Shown piece by piece: positions 47,271-58,262 of a DNA stretch of 64,000 bases. A program made the translations under genes and the position numbers. The notes under the pieces are model-generated. The model saw nothing but the letters and a program-made list of their open reading frames with translations, was not told the DNA's origin and ran no database searches. How positions within the stretch are numbered: the stretch's first letter is position 1; every line of letters starts with the position of its first letter. Origin of the DNA: Riptortus pedestris (Eukaryota > Arthropoda > Insecta > Hemiptera > Alydidae); contig CM032231.1 of assembly GCA_019009955.1 (NCBI GenBank), forward strand, positions 105,103,501 through 105,167,500, read 5' to 3'.

Positions 47271-47541
47271 AATTGCTTCACCAAATGTTTAAAGTTGACG
47301 AATTTCGGTAAAAATTTGAAATGAGTCATCTTATAAAGATTGCATCTTGAAATAACTACAAAATTTAATTTTAATTATCCTATTACTATGAAGCAAGGAG
47401 GGGGGGATTGTTAAAATATTGTCTCATAATTCATGTTAATATTCCAAAAAGAACCCTTTACCAGAAAGTGATATCAGATTCTTTCACAGTAGTGTTGTTG
47501 GAAGTGGAGAATTTCAGATTCTTCACAAGTTTTTATTTCAG

Positions 47542-47580
47542 CGCTAAGCGCTTTCAATGACTAGCTCCATCTTCAGAGCT
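47542..47580 (-). ncRNA. Minimal hammerhead-ribozyme-like motif
   Basis: On minus: AGCU, core CUGAAGA, a weak stem II (UGG...UCA), GAAA, stem III (AG-CG-CU), cleavage base U, AGCG. Followed by 'ctgaaataaaaacttgtga'. The flanks match the foldback at 35.5 kb, suggesting the same Penelope-type repeat family. Confidence 0.6.
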
Positions 47581-47732
47581 ACTTACATGACCTCATTGGG
47601 AATAACAGCAAGTGTCTAACTTATCAATAAAAAACTTGTGAAGAAATTGTACGTTTTCTTGTGTACATGTATATAACAGATTCTCATTTTTATTTTCAGC
47701 TGGTGGTGAGGGTGCTGATTCAGATTAATAAG

Positions 47733-48353
47733 AATAGTTATTTATTATACAAGTGACGAAAGTAGATCATTTTACAACTCGAGTGAAACGTTTACCCACA
47801 CGAGCTAATCGAGTGTGGTAATTTCACGAGAGTTGTAAATTCTACTTTCGTCACGAGTGTAATATTAAATTTTTTCTGTAATCGTGTAATACATGATCAG
47901 ATCTAACCAGAATATGAACAAAATTAGGATGTTGAGAAGATTATGGTATGTTGTTGGTAGGTTATAAGCATGGTTGTGAAAGGTTATAAACATAGTTATA
48001 AAGTGATGATTGTGAAGTAGTGCAGTTATAAACAAGTGCAGGTTATAAATAAGGAAGGTAATTATTATTATATTTAAATTTTAAAATATATTGATTATTT
48101 CCACCAATAATTCATTCACATTTCAATTTATTTTGTTAAAATAAATTCTTAAAATGTTAAGAAACATTTAAAAGCATTTAATTTCCAACTTCAAATTATT
48201 TTTTAATTTATACTTATTACTAATTAAGAAGAAAATTCACTTTCTTCACTTGTGAAGAAAGTGATTACTTTCTTCACTCTATTGCAATATGTTTCACTTT
48301 CTTCACTCATTTCAGTTTAGTAATGTTACCATTATTCAACGATTACAGAAAAA
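47733..48353 (+). mobile_element. 0.6 kb hairpin element, copy 3, inserted in a Penelope-type repeat
   Basis: Starts 'atagttatttattatacaag'. The foldback lies at about 47752-47854, the inner inverted pair 'ttttctgtaatcgt' (about 47872) and 'acgattacagaaaa' at the 3' end. It has a small extra tandem piece near 48250 ('cttgtgaagaaagtgatt'). The flanking words 'gattcagattaataa' (left) and 'ttttttgttgcacctcaca' (right) are contiguous, in diverged form, at about 35510-35550, which gives an empty-site comparison. Confidence 0.85.
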
Positions 48354-49499
48354 CAATTTTTTGTTGCACCTCACAATTTATAAATTGTGCCACAAAAAAA
48401 AAAGTGTTTCTGATTAACCTGTATCAGATTCTTGTCGTTGTGTCTTTGGTGAATATTTTTTATTATTGTTTATCGATGTAGAGATGAAGAAGGTCTTTTG
48501 AATAGGACGAAAGTAGACTCCGCAAATAAAGGAAAATACTACAACGGACTTAGCAATATCATTCATCCGTTATCAGCGTATTCTTTTCCATTCATGATAC
48601 CCTGTACGTAAACTGGGTAACCATGTTAACCTGACGACTCCCACGCCTTTCCTCGCCCGGATCAGAGCAAGGAGGGAGAGTAAGAACCCCCAAGGCGGCG
48701 GCACGGACCAAGGGAGGAATGCTTGGTTTAATTTAAATTGTAGATTGGTTTCCCTTGGACTCAGCGGCAACCACCACACGACACAATCCCTTTGTGTCCT
48801 TTGTCAGTCTAACCCCTACTAATTATATTAACTGTTTCCTACTTGTTTTTGCTTTGGATTAGGCTCGATTACTCAGTATGTCGTGTTTCGGAAGGAAACT
48901 GTGGCTACCTTCTGCGGCAATCTCTCTCTCTCCCTCCCCCTTCTTCTCCGTCCATGTTTGTAATGAATCCGCCTCCAGAAACTTTACTAATTTGGAAAAT
49001 TATCTACTCTCTGACTGCGAGCTAAACAGCAAAAAATTATTCAGTGTAAATTAATAAACTTTATTGTTTACAATAAGTTACTTATCCGTCTTCATTCATT
49101 AATTTCATTTCATTAAATGCTGTTAGAAATAATAAATTACATGAGATTTAGGCCGACAGGTAGAGTGAGGTCCATCGTCAACGGAAGGCAAAGCAGACCA
49201 ACCACTTCCACTCATAAAAGTTTTTATCGTTCATTCGTTAAATAAAAGCAAATGTCACAAAGCAACAGTGATTTGTTTTTAGTTGAAAAAAAACAAATTT
49301 ACATTTGGTTAGAATAATCAATCACAAGAAATACATGTTAGCAGCACATAACCAAAGACGAGACTGAAAAAACCGTTTCCACAATTTTCTGCTGTACACA
49401 GGTGGCTGACGCCGTTGCCATGACAAGGCTTACCACGTTACCATGGCAACGAATGCCACTGCTGGAAGTTCTTAATTAACTGTAAAGTAGTTTTCGTTA
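48354..49499. other. Mostly unassigned; Penelope-type arm remnants
   Basis: 48354-48420 continues the Penelope-type arm interrupted by hairpin element copy 3. 48570-48790 is GC-richer with a 68-codon minus frame of no known family. 49170-49215 ('gtccatcgtcaacggaaggc', 'accacttccactcataaaa') resembles the outer arm of the 12.8 kb foldback and faces a matching arm near 51150. Confidence 0.45.
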
Positions 49500-49725
49500 T
49501 TCTTATTTATTAACGTCCACTTTTTGCAAGTAAGCCTAACCTAATGGGAACGGATTATCTAAAGCTTACCACCCTATTCTAGCCAGGGTGGGACTTAGGG
49601 TGTTATTTAATAAATTTCGTCACTAAATAATTTCCTTTGCCCAGGCAAGAATCGAACTCGCCACTCTAGGTTTGCCATGTGAGATATAGGACAACGCTTT
49701 AACTCGCATGGCTAACCTGAGCCCC
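49500..49725 (-). mobile_element. tRNA-derived SINE, full-length
   Basis: On minus the head has 'catgcgagttaaagcg' and 'gagttcgattcttgcc', followed by the usual body and 3' end 'gtggacgttaataaataag'. Little diverged. A short isolated head remnant ('gcaaacctgagccccagta') follows at about 49797. Confidence 0.88.
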
Positions 49726-50039
49726 GAGTTATCATAACATATGCTTATTGAAGACTTTTTAAACGATTTTATATCCTTATATCAGTTAACTTATTGCAAA
49801 CCTGAGCCCCAGTACTTTTCGTGACATAACAAATAGACATTTATATTTATTATTTATGTATGTTTCTTGTCTTGGGTCATTTATAATTTAGCTACACCAG
49901 TTACTTTTAGATATATTAGTGATGTATCGTACCGTTATTTAATAGCATGCTTTTTTTTAAAGAAAAAATTTATACATGAAGGAAGTTACCTACCTATTTA
50001 CACCCTAGATTAAAAGAAACGTTGACGTTGTTTTTGTTA

Positions 50040-51042
50040 ATAATGAATCTGATAAAACTGAACCGTGTTGTTAAATCAGAAGAAGTGGTATTTTAAGGCA
50101 TTTCGAAGCTTAGGGATGTTGCATAAAACTCGGAAATGTAGAAGAGGACACCAAAGAAGATCTCCAGCATTTAGATGCAGTTTGAGAGTGGAAACCGGCG
50201 GTTATAAAGGTACCTGGTTCAATCATTGTAAGTTATCAATGAGGAAGTATATTGATTCCTGGACGAATGGCTATTCAACCACGAAATTGTGCAAAATAAA
50301 GTTGAAGGTTTCTTAAAGAACCATAACTGACTGGAAGAACATGCAATGAGAAGTGTGCGCCAATGAAATTTTAATGAAACCGATGGTAATTGAAGGTGAG
50401 AGGCTTCATGTAGAAATTGAAAGTTGCTTTTCCAAAAGTAAATATTAAGTGGGAAGAATGCACCTTAATCAATGGCATTTTGGAGGCGTGTGTAGAGAAT
50501 CCGATGAGGTTTTTTCGCGTGCAGAACAGCAGCTACAATAACTGAATGTATTAAATTTTCTGTAAGCACAGGAACAACGATATTTTCTGACTTTTGGAAA
50601 TCATACCAGGGTCTTAGAAAAATTGCGGGAATGCGATTCAGGCATTATACAGTCAACCATTCAAGAGATTTTTTTGATCCTGATACAGGAGCCTTTGGTT
50701 ATGTAAAGGATTGAGTCATTGTGGGCCAGCGCTAAAAGATGGAACAAAATTGAATGTGGAACCAGAAGATCCCTCCTAGACTCATGATCTATGTGAGTTT
50801 GTTTACAAAAGAAGATACAGTAACGAGGATATATTAGATTGCATTTCAAAATCATTAAAACCATATTGGCCCCCTAAATTAATAATTCAACGAATTGTAT
50901 ATTGAACTATCATTTTTGTTTACATTGAAGCTTGTAAATACATTGGTTAAATCATCATCTTTAATAGCATTAATTTAATAATAAGATAAATCACTCTATT
51001 AAAAATAAATAACAGGTGTGGGTAAAATAAAAAATACCCCGT
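50040..51042 (+). pseudogene. Merlin-type DNA transposon remnant B (DDE transposase pseudogene)
   Basis: Several frames must be combined to see the protein. N-terminal region 50065-50316: 'GTWFNHCKLSMRKYIDSWTN', as in the helical region before the catalytic domain of ISXO2-like transposases. Catalytic part: 'LHVEIESCFSKSKY' at about 50404 (the expected first Asp after VEI is missing), 'FSDFWKSY' at 50583-50605 (second Asp kept), 'ESLWASAKRWNK' at 50713 (candidate Glu), and 'CEFVYKRRYSNEDILDC' then 'KPYWPP' ending near 50876. These blocks fit Merlin transposases, which cut and paste DNA by a DDE mechanism. Multiple stops and frameshifts make it dead. The 3' non-coding part matches remnant A up to about 51042. 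Confidence 0.78.
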
Positions 51043-51059
51043 GTGTTTATTTAACTGGG

Positions 51060-51175
51060 TATTTGTTATGCCAAAGAGCACTGAAGATGGGGCGGTTCAC
51101 CCTGTAACTAATCTGCAGTAAATTAAGAAATTTTATGAGTGGAAGTGGTTGACTTCTTCTTTCCGTTGTTTATAA
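51060..51175 (+). repeat. Penelope-type repeat arm with decayed hammerhead
   Basis: 'gagcactgaagatggggcgg' gives AGCA and CUGAAGA (51081-51087) with a good stem II start. However, GAAA is changed to GUAA and the stem III/cleavage segment is not recognisable. The downstream 'tgagtggaagtggttgac' and 'ttccgttg' match the 12.8 kb foldback arm. Confidence 0.6.
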
Positions 51176-52329
51176 ATTACGATTTCTATATATACACCCA
51201 CTCACTTATTAATCTCATCGATAGTTTTATATTATTAATAATTCCTTGTATATACATTGTATGTTTATTTCTTGTTAATAAATATAATTTTTAATTATTA
51301 ATTAGAATTGAATTTAATTACACAGTAAAATTTGCCCATTTTTGAAATAGCTTGTTTTTATGGCAACATCATTCACGTGTCTGGAACTGTGATGTAATCA
51401 GCTTTCATGCTCAGTGAGGGTTTCCAGGATCTCTGCCCATACAAGTATTGTCTTTCCAAAAAGACTTCTCCAATCATAAAATGATTGAGATAGTAATTTT
51501 TTACTCTAACTCGTTTCGTGAAAGGCATCCAGCTCGTATTTCTATAAGTAGGTGAATTCGTAAAAACTCCCAATTTCTGTTTCTCTAAACCCATTTCCTT
51601 CTTTCATCAACATCATTCGGTATACCTAATCCACTCCCCTAGGTTAGTTCAGTTTATTCATCAGTAATTGTTTTTTTTTTAATTTATATTTGATCTTTTT
51701 CTGATCATTTGCCCCTTCGCCCCTTGTGTTCACCAAAGCATTATCCATTGTTCCAATAGTATTCAGTACTCTTGATTTGTTAAATTCACCCAACTACCAT
51801 TTAGATAAATTGCGTATTGATGTTCTGATTAATTTATTAAGAATTGTCAAATATGTCATTTCTCAATACTGTTTTTTTTTTCTGTAGTAATCGTTCACAT
51901 GGTACATCATTGCTTAAAAAGCACAGTTTTGTTGAATATTCAAATCCACTTATTCTTTCCGCCACTGGGTATAAAACAATTCCATCAATTGGTCACCAGA
52001 AACAAATACCGCAAATTAAATGTTACACTGTTTACTAAGGTCCTATCTAATTTTTGCTTATGAGGACGAGCTATTTCGAGGTTACTTGTAAACTTTGCTC
52101 ATCTTCTAATCGAATGGAATGCAACTTAATTGCCCAAGTGGGAAATCGATCTCACCCAACCCCCGTAGAATAGCCATGGTCATTAAGACCATTGCCTTAA
52201 CACATTCGACTACACCCTTAATTGAAAGAAATAACTAAAAACTGCATAAACTATTATTACACTAGTTAGTGATTCAGTTATTTTGAACTTCTATTCGCTT
52301 CGTATTAGGGTTGACAATTTACCTCTCAT
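51176..52329. other. AT-rich stretch, SINE head fragment only
   Basis: A decayed minus-strand tRNA-like SINE head lies at about 52127-52212 ('ttgcccaagtgggaaatcga', 'cattaagaccattgccttaa'). A 73-codon minus frame at 51373-51594 shows no domain I recognise and has no conserved neighbour. Confidence 0.4.
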
Positions 52330-52546
52330 ATAAACATGCGAGTTAAAGCGTTGACCTTTATATCATATGGTAAACCTACAGACGAGTTCGATTCTCGCCT
52401 GAGCAAAGGAAATTATTTAGGGACGAAATTCATAAAATAACATCCTAAAATCCCACCCTGGCTAGAAAAGAGTGGTAACCTGCAGATAACCCGTCCCAAT
52501 TAGCCTAAGTTGCAAATAGTGGACGTTAATAAATAATAATAATAAA
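52330..52546 (+). mobile_element. tRNA-derived SINE, nearly full-length
   Basis: A-box-like 'acatgcgagttaaagcg', B-box-like 'gagttcgattctcgcc', body 'cccaccctggctagaaaag', 3' end 'gtggacgttaataaataata' with an (AAT)n tail. The first few head bases are replaced. Confidence 0.88.
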
Positions 52547-52900
52547 ACATTTGGTAAAACTTTTCCCTTAATAATTGCAGAGAACGTACGAAAGTACTTT
52601 TGATTTCATTCGGAATTCCTATACTTCCAACAAAAAGGGAGTGTCATTTTGGACGGCAGCAAACACTACGTACCACATTACTTCCTTGAATGAGTTGTAC
52701 GGTATTTATTACATGCCATAGCCTTTTTTGGGACCGGAATACATTGTCAGTAATTATAGAAGTAGTAACTATTTTTTGTTTGCAAGATAATTGAATTGAA
52801 AATTATTTTCACCCCTCTATGGCTCCAAGATTGGAGAGTTTGGTTTGGGAAAGAAGAATTTTTTGTATGTGCATGTAGACTTGTCTGTAACTCAAATACT

Positions 52901-53499
52901 AAAAAGTCCGTCAAGCAGGGGCTGCGTAAACTAAGCAGATTTCCAAGCGTGAATAGAGAAATTTCACGAGAGCCGAGCCAGTGAAGGAAACGGCCGAACT
53001 AGCTTTTGGCGGAAAAGTAACTCTCGTCCGTTAGGCGCCCCGATTTAATAAAAATGCAAATATCTCGGTTAATATTCAAGATAGAGAATAAATGTATATA
53101 ACAATATTTATAGTAAATTTAATTTGCAATAAGATTAATTCTGTACAATTATTCGATCCGACGTATAGTAACGGAGCTATTTCGAATTTTCAAAAATTCT
53201 CCCCTCTAAACCCCCCCTCCCACTGGTCCGATTTCAACTGTTAATGAACTTGATCTTTCTTTTTACACAAAACGACTAAATATCGAGTTTGGTAACGATC
53301 AAACAAAAATTGCGACCGCTAGAGCGGTAACAGACAAATATATAGATAGATATATGGATATATATATATACAGTTTTGAACGGACCTCATTTTCGTCATC
53401 TACTAGGTAGGATTCTTGGACATTTGAAGAAAAACTACGAAAATTCCGTCATGAGTACAACCTCAATAGCTGATTTCCCTTAAGGGAAATCTGCTAAAA
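52901..53499 (+). mobile_element. Helitron-like/DINE-like repeat, copy 7
   Basis: Well preserved. 5' end 'aaaaagtccgtcaagcaggg' with 'ctaagcagatttcc'. Internal blocks 'caaatatctcggttaatatt', 'tagagcggtaacagacaaat' and a short TA stretch at about 53340-53370. 3' palindrome GATTTCCCTTAAGGGAAATC then 'tgctaaaag'. Very similar to copy 1, including the 5' third. Confidence 0.85.
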
Positions 53500-53847
53500 G
53501 CACCGGGAATAGTTTTCCATTTATACTTGGGTTAGACTTTCGGCAGGCATAACGATTTTTCTCTAATCAAAAATAATTATATATTAAAGAAATTTTAACT
53601 ATAGCTACACAAAGGCAGGATTTGTTTTCAAATATAGTATTTACCATCAGCCTTTTCACTCTCCATTTATTTCTATTCCATTTAAATCCAGAATATATAG
53701 ATAACGTTTACTCATTATTTTATTTATTTCATTATTTAACGCTAACCTTATGACGTTTTAGGCTATAATGCTAATGAACATTTATTTTCTAGAAATAAAG
53801 GTAATTAATCCATGTTGGAATCATTTCTATTTTTTTATTTGGTATCT

Positions 53848-53967
53848 ATTAATTAACGTCCACTATGCAACTAAGGCTAATTGGGACGGGTTATCTACAG
53901 GTTACCACCCTTTGCTAGCCTGGGTGGGATTTAGGATGTTATTTAATGAATTCCGTCACTAAATAAA
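53848..53967 (-). mobile_element. tRNA-derived SINE, 3' body half (left arm of an inverted pair)
   Basis: On minus: from the 'gacggaattcattaaataac' region to 3' end 'gtggacgttaattaata'. The tRNA-like head is missing. It faces a plus-strand copy beginning at about 54009, so the two form an inverted repeat with about 40 bp between. Confidence 0.82.
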
Positions 53968-54008
53968 AAGTTATCTATTGGGCACTATAACTTTTTTTAT
54001 GGTTATCT

Positions 54009-54167
54009 ATTAGAGTGGCGAGATCGATTCCCGCTTGGGCGATAACAATTTATTTAATGACGGAATTCATTAACTAAAATCCTTAGCCCCACCCTGGCTA
54101 GAAAAGGGTGGTAACTTATAGATATCCCATCCCAATTTGCCTTAGTTACAATAAGTGTTCGTTAATA
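54009..54167 (+). mobile_element. tRNA-derived SINE, 5'-truncated (right arm of an inverted pair)
   Basis: Starts within the tRNA-like head at 'agagtggcgagatcgattcc' (B box present, A box absent), then the full body to 'gtgttcgttaataaataaat'. Partner of the minus-strand copy at 53848-53967. Confidence 0.82.
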
Positions 54168-55109
54168 AATAAATTATTTTTTTTTATTTTGCACTAACTC
54201 ATTGTATACTGATTTTTTAATATAACTTTTAACACCCATAATGATGTCATTTTTGTAATAATGCTAATTAAATTAACTTTTTTTCCCCTATGAACTACAG
54301 TTTAAATATTATTTAATCTCTATTGTATGTCAAAGTAAATTCGTTTTTTTTTTTTCTGTCTTTCCCAAATTGGTGTGTCGAATTCATTCTATTCTTTTAT
54401 AAAATTTAAAATAGGTCTGGCGGTGATTTATGCTCTGTTAAGAGTAACAGACGCGAAAATAAAGCGTATAATATAAATTTAAGAGAATTAATGCAATAAA
54501 GTGGAGTACATTAGGGAGTAATACAGTAAGGTTCACGTAGCGCAAACAGGAATATATAAAACTCTTGGGGGGTGGTTGAAATTGCAAAGGTGGTGAGTTA
54601 GAAGATAAAATTAATTATGTTTGCCTTCTTCGTCGCCATTTGGCGGTAAATTTACCAGTTAAGTATGCTTTATACGGCCTCCAAACTGGCTCTTAAGCTT
54701 TCTGCTCTAAATGCTCTTCAATTTTAAGTTAACTTTTAGCGTTTGAAAAACATGTCGTTACTGCTTCTCTTATTTTGAGTTTTATTGTACATCTCTACTG
54801 GTCTAGTAGTTTTACGAACTATAAAAAAAAATGTATTATCCGTGCATATAACATTTTTATCTGAGGAAACTTTTATTTCTTCAAATCTCGTGAAGTGCAA
54901 TATAATTAAAGCCAATTACTTTGGCCTAATAAAAAATATTTAAAAGTGTGTCAAAACATCAGAAAAGCGATGAGAATTATTTATTTGTTTGTTTGGTGTC
55001 ACACAATTTGGAGCAATTTACACATTTTATAAGCATAATATATAATTTACATTTTATAAAATAAAATAAAACTATGGTGAGTAATAAATTATAATAAATA
55101 CATATTATT
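54168..55109. other. AT-rich stretch, nothing recognised
   Basis: No supported gene, RNA or repeat copy. Confidence 0.4.
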
Positions 55110-55337
55110 ACTATTATTATTTATTAACGTCCACTTTTTGCAACGCAGACTAATTGGGACGGGTTATCTACAGGTTACCACCCTTTTCTAGCCTGGGTGG
55201 GACTTAGGATGTTATTTAATGAATTTCGTCACTAAATAATTTCCTTTGCCCAGGCGAGAATCGAAATCGCCACTCTAGGTTTACCATGTGAGATTAAGGT
55301 CAACGCTTTAACTCACATGGCTAACCTGAGCCCCGGA
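55110..55337 (-). mobile_element. tRNA-derived SINE, full-length
   Basis: On minus: head 'catgtgagttaaagcg', B box with one change ('gatttcgattctcgcc'), body and 3' end 'gtggacgttaataaataata'. Flanked by (ATT)-rich DNA on the left; target-site duplication unclear. Confidence 0.88.
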
Positions 55338-56698
55338 AATAAATAAGAATTTATTTAAAAGTTCCATAAACCTTACATACGCATACACACACACGTACAC
55401 GCAAACACACTCTCCACACATACGGTAATAGAAAATGTAATTTGGCGTTTCATTTGCTTTGAGAATTAAGGAGGTTTTTGAAAGCTCTTTGCATGCTCCA
55501 GAAATTTATTTATGCCATCTATATGGGAAATTTTATTTTTCAAGAACTTGCCTTTTTAAAACTTTTTCCACAGATGAGCTAAGAACATATTTTTTTTTTA
55601 AATACATGATCTTATTTAATAAAATATGTAACATTGTAGTGTATATAATACAAATTTCACTTTTTTTGCTCATAAATTTGATTTAAATTAATAAAGCACT
55701 TTTTCCGACAATTTAAAAAGCAAAGAATAACTACCATTTTAATTAAAGTGCTCTACATATTTCAAGCACTTTTTGAGTCCTCTTCGGAGGAACAATTTAT
55801 TTTGGTTATAAGCCAATTAACAAGCAGTGTGGAGCCCTGTAATCATTTAGGTGCGTCACATTTTTTATTTTAAAGCTAGAATTACTATCAGTAATTATAT
55901 GATTTTACTATTATTTACAAGGCTTAATAAATATTTTGGCGTTAGAAGTTATTAAATAGCTTTTTATAATGCAATGATGTTATTTTTGAAATTATCAACC
56001 CCCGAAGAGAACGCTGGCAGGATGTTAAACGTGTAGGGCACATTAAAGGATTTTAAACCTTCAAGAATATTCAGTTTTTATTTCAAATCTCCTCAGCCAT
56101 ATGAGTACTTTATTCATATTTTTTTTTACAAGTGCCTTTTATATTATTATAATATTTAACAAATATTATAACACCATGAAAGAAAATGTAATGGTCACAA
56201 ATGTTATAATTTTTATTTTACCTTTAACCGAAGTGGATATATATGTTTGACATACATATCCTGAACTTCATTCTTACTAAAAGAATTCAAATCATGTAAG
56301 TGCGGAGGGATGTCAAATCTTCAAAGCTTTTGATGACAGTTATTGTGATATATCATCATAACATATTTGTTGAGCACACTTCAAAAATACTAGCACATAC
56401 AGTTTAAAATTAATTACCGATCCAATATTTTCCTGCTCTCTTTCTATTGGAGACTTCCCACCTGAAAATGTGCACTGTTTACATAGCAAGAAAAGTATGT
56501 TGATACTAAAATAATTTGGTTCCCATTAAATTTACTTGAGGAGTTTAACTAACAATACAGAATCAGGGGGTATATAAAAGAAATGATTCCTTCCAATTCC
56601 ATACTTTTCAGTGATCTATCGCTCTTAAAATACGCGCAAGGGTACTGGTTGGTATAGAATCAATTACCAAAAAAATAATCGGCAGGTAGGACAAAGAA
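55338..56698. other. AT-rich stretch with two opposed hammerhead-like remnants
   Basis: On minus at about 55754-55800: CCGAAGA, 'ggactc', GAAA, AU-AU-GU, A, GAGC. On plus at about 56002-56045: CCGAAGA, 'gaacgc', a mutated GAAA, 'cgtgtagggc'. Both have C in place of the U of CUGANGA. They face each other over about 200 bp and are probably decayed copies of the type seen at 16378. No gene is recognised. Confidence 0.35.
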
Positions 56699-56714
56699 CA
56701 CACACACACACACT

Positions 56715-56746
<32 letters not shown>

Positions 56747-56751
56747 CACAC

Positions 56752-56801
<50 letters not shown>
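56699..56801. repeat. (CA)n-(TA)n compound microsatellite
   Basis: About 53 bp of interrupted CA repeat followed by about 48 bp of TA repeat. The 66-codon minus frame across it is a repeat product. Confidence 0.95.
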
Positions 56802-56804
<3 letters not shown>

Positions 56805-58262
56805 TATGAAAATCTGTGTAACATTTTTACACCACCTTTTTATCCTAGTGTTCGAAGTATTCATTACGATTCTCTTTTGTGCTCAGTTGTGTTGATCAAA
56901 AAGAAGAGTTTGTTATATTAATGCGTATTTGTAATAACTTTCCCCTGGATTTTTTAAGATCTCTAACATCTGGATGTCCGACTTTTAAAATTTGATTGCA
57001 GAGTAGGTTGAGAGATGGCATGGAGAAATCTGAAGATTACCTCATCTTGAACTCCTTGCTAATAAACTGTAGTTGATGAAAGGTCAGGGCAGTATTAATC
57101 ATCCGGTAGAAGGAGATGATGTCTAGAGAAATTCCAACGAGATTCGAAAGACATGCTTTACTCTAGAAATATTGTAGCTGGCCAGGAAGCTCTCACGGTC
57201 TTGTTCCAAGTCTTATTTAAAGATTTTTTTATGCCAACTAAAAATGTATATTCTTCCTCCGCAAAACTCCTTAATTTGGATATATTGGATTTAGGATATT
57301 TTTTCCACCTGACTATAACTGATGATGGATAATTAGGATGAAAGTTGGTTTCGATAAAAGATATTGTTTTGAATTCTGTGGTCACATTTGTATATTCAGT
57401 TAAAAGTTATAAAAGAATTCTAATACATTAGCCTAAAACGCCAAAAATTTGGGTTGTGATTGAGTAGCCTGAAGGTTAATTCAGAAATTGTTTGGGAGAA
57501 GAGAGATTGGAAGTGGATGTTTTGCTCTTGATAGACAAACGTATTTAACTTTTGTGTAAAAATTCAGATTGATAGTCTGAGATCGTCCAAAAAAGTGTTG
57601 AACTTTAGAGATGAGTTTTAAAAGAATTATTGCTCTTTAGTTTTAATTGCAGGCAACAAACCGACATATTTGTCCTGTTTTTTTTTGTATTTAGCCAAAG
57701 ACCTAGTAAACGATCGGAGAGATCTTAACTTTGTTGACGACAATATAGGAGTGTCTGAGACTATTGATAAAAAAAGACATTACAAGTCAATTGGTTGACC
57801 GTAGGCTAAATAATATTGTAAGACCCCATGCAGGATCCCACCATCTGTATTATTTACCCCTAAATCACTTGACTTACCATTGCTCAGAGACTATTATGAT
57901 TAATGTGTGGTGTCTACCATTTTTTCATTGGGTCTCAACACTTACGAAAGGACTTAGGGGCAGCTTGCCATTAATGGTTGAGCTCTTAATTTTAAAAGTT
58001 ATGACAAAATCTTGGTTTTACGGATAAATTTCTGTTCATTTGTATTAGGCATAAATCGATTCCGATTGGGGCAATTTCATCCAATTCAGAATGATTTGAC
58101 TTAATAGTAAGCGTTTTGACTTCTAACTATGTCCATAAATCGTGTCTCTGACTGTTTCTTTTACTTTCTAAAAAAAATGAAAATGTTACTTTCCATTTGT
58201 TCCATTTTGAAACATTTGTTTATTTAATACTTTAAGGATCTATATATAAAAAAATGAAATAG
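56802..58262. other. AT-rich stretch, nothing recognised
   Basis: No supported gene. Short frames at 57158-57385 (minus) and 57764-58027 (plus) show no domain. The second lies upstream of the LINE tail on the same strand but does not resemble a LINE protein. Confidence 0.4.

Noticed and set aside
56664..56864. 66-codon minus-strand ORF
   Set aside because: Mostly a translation of the (CA)n-(TA)n compound microsatellite.
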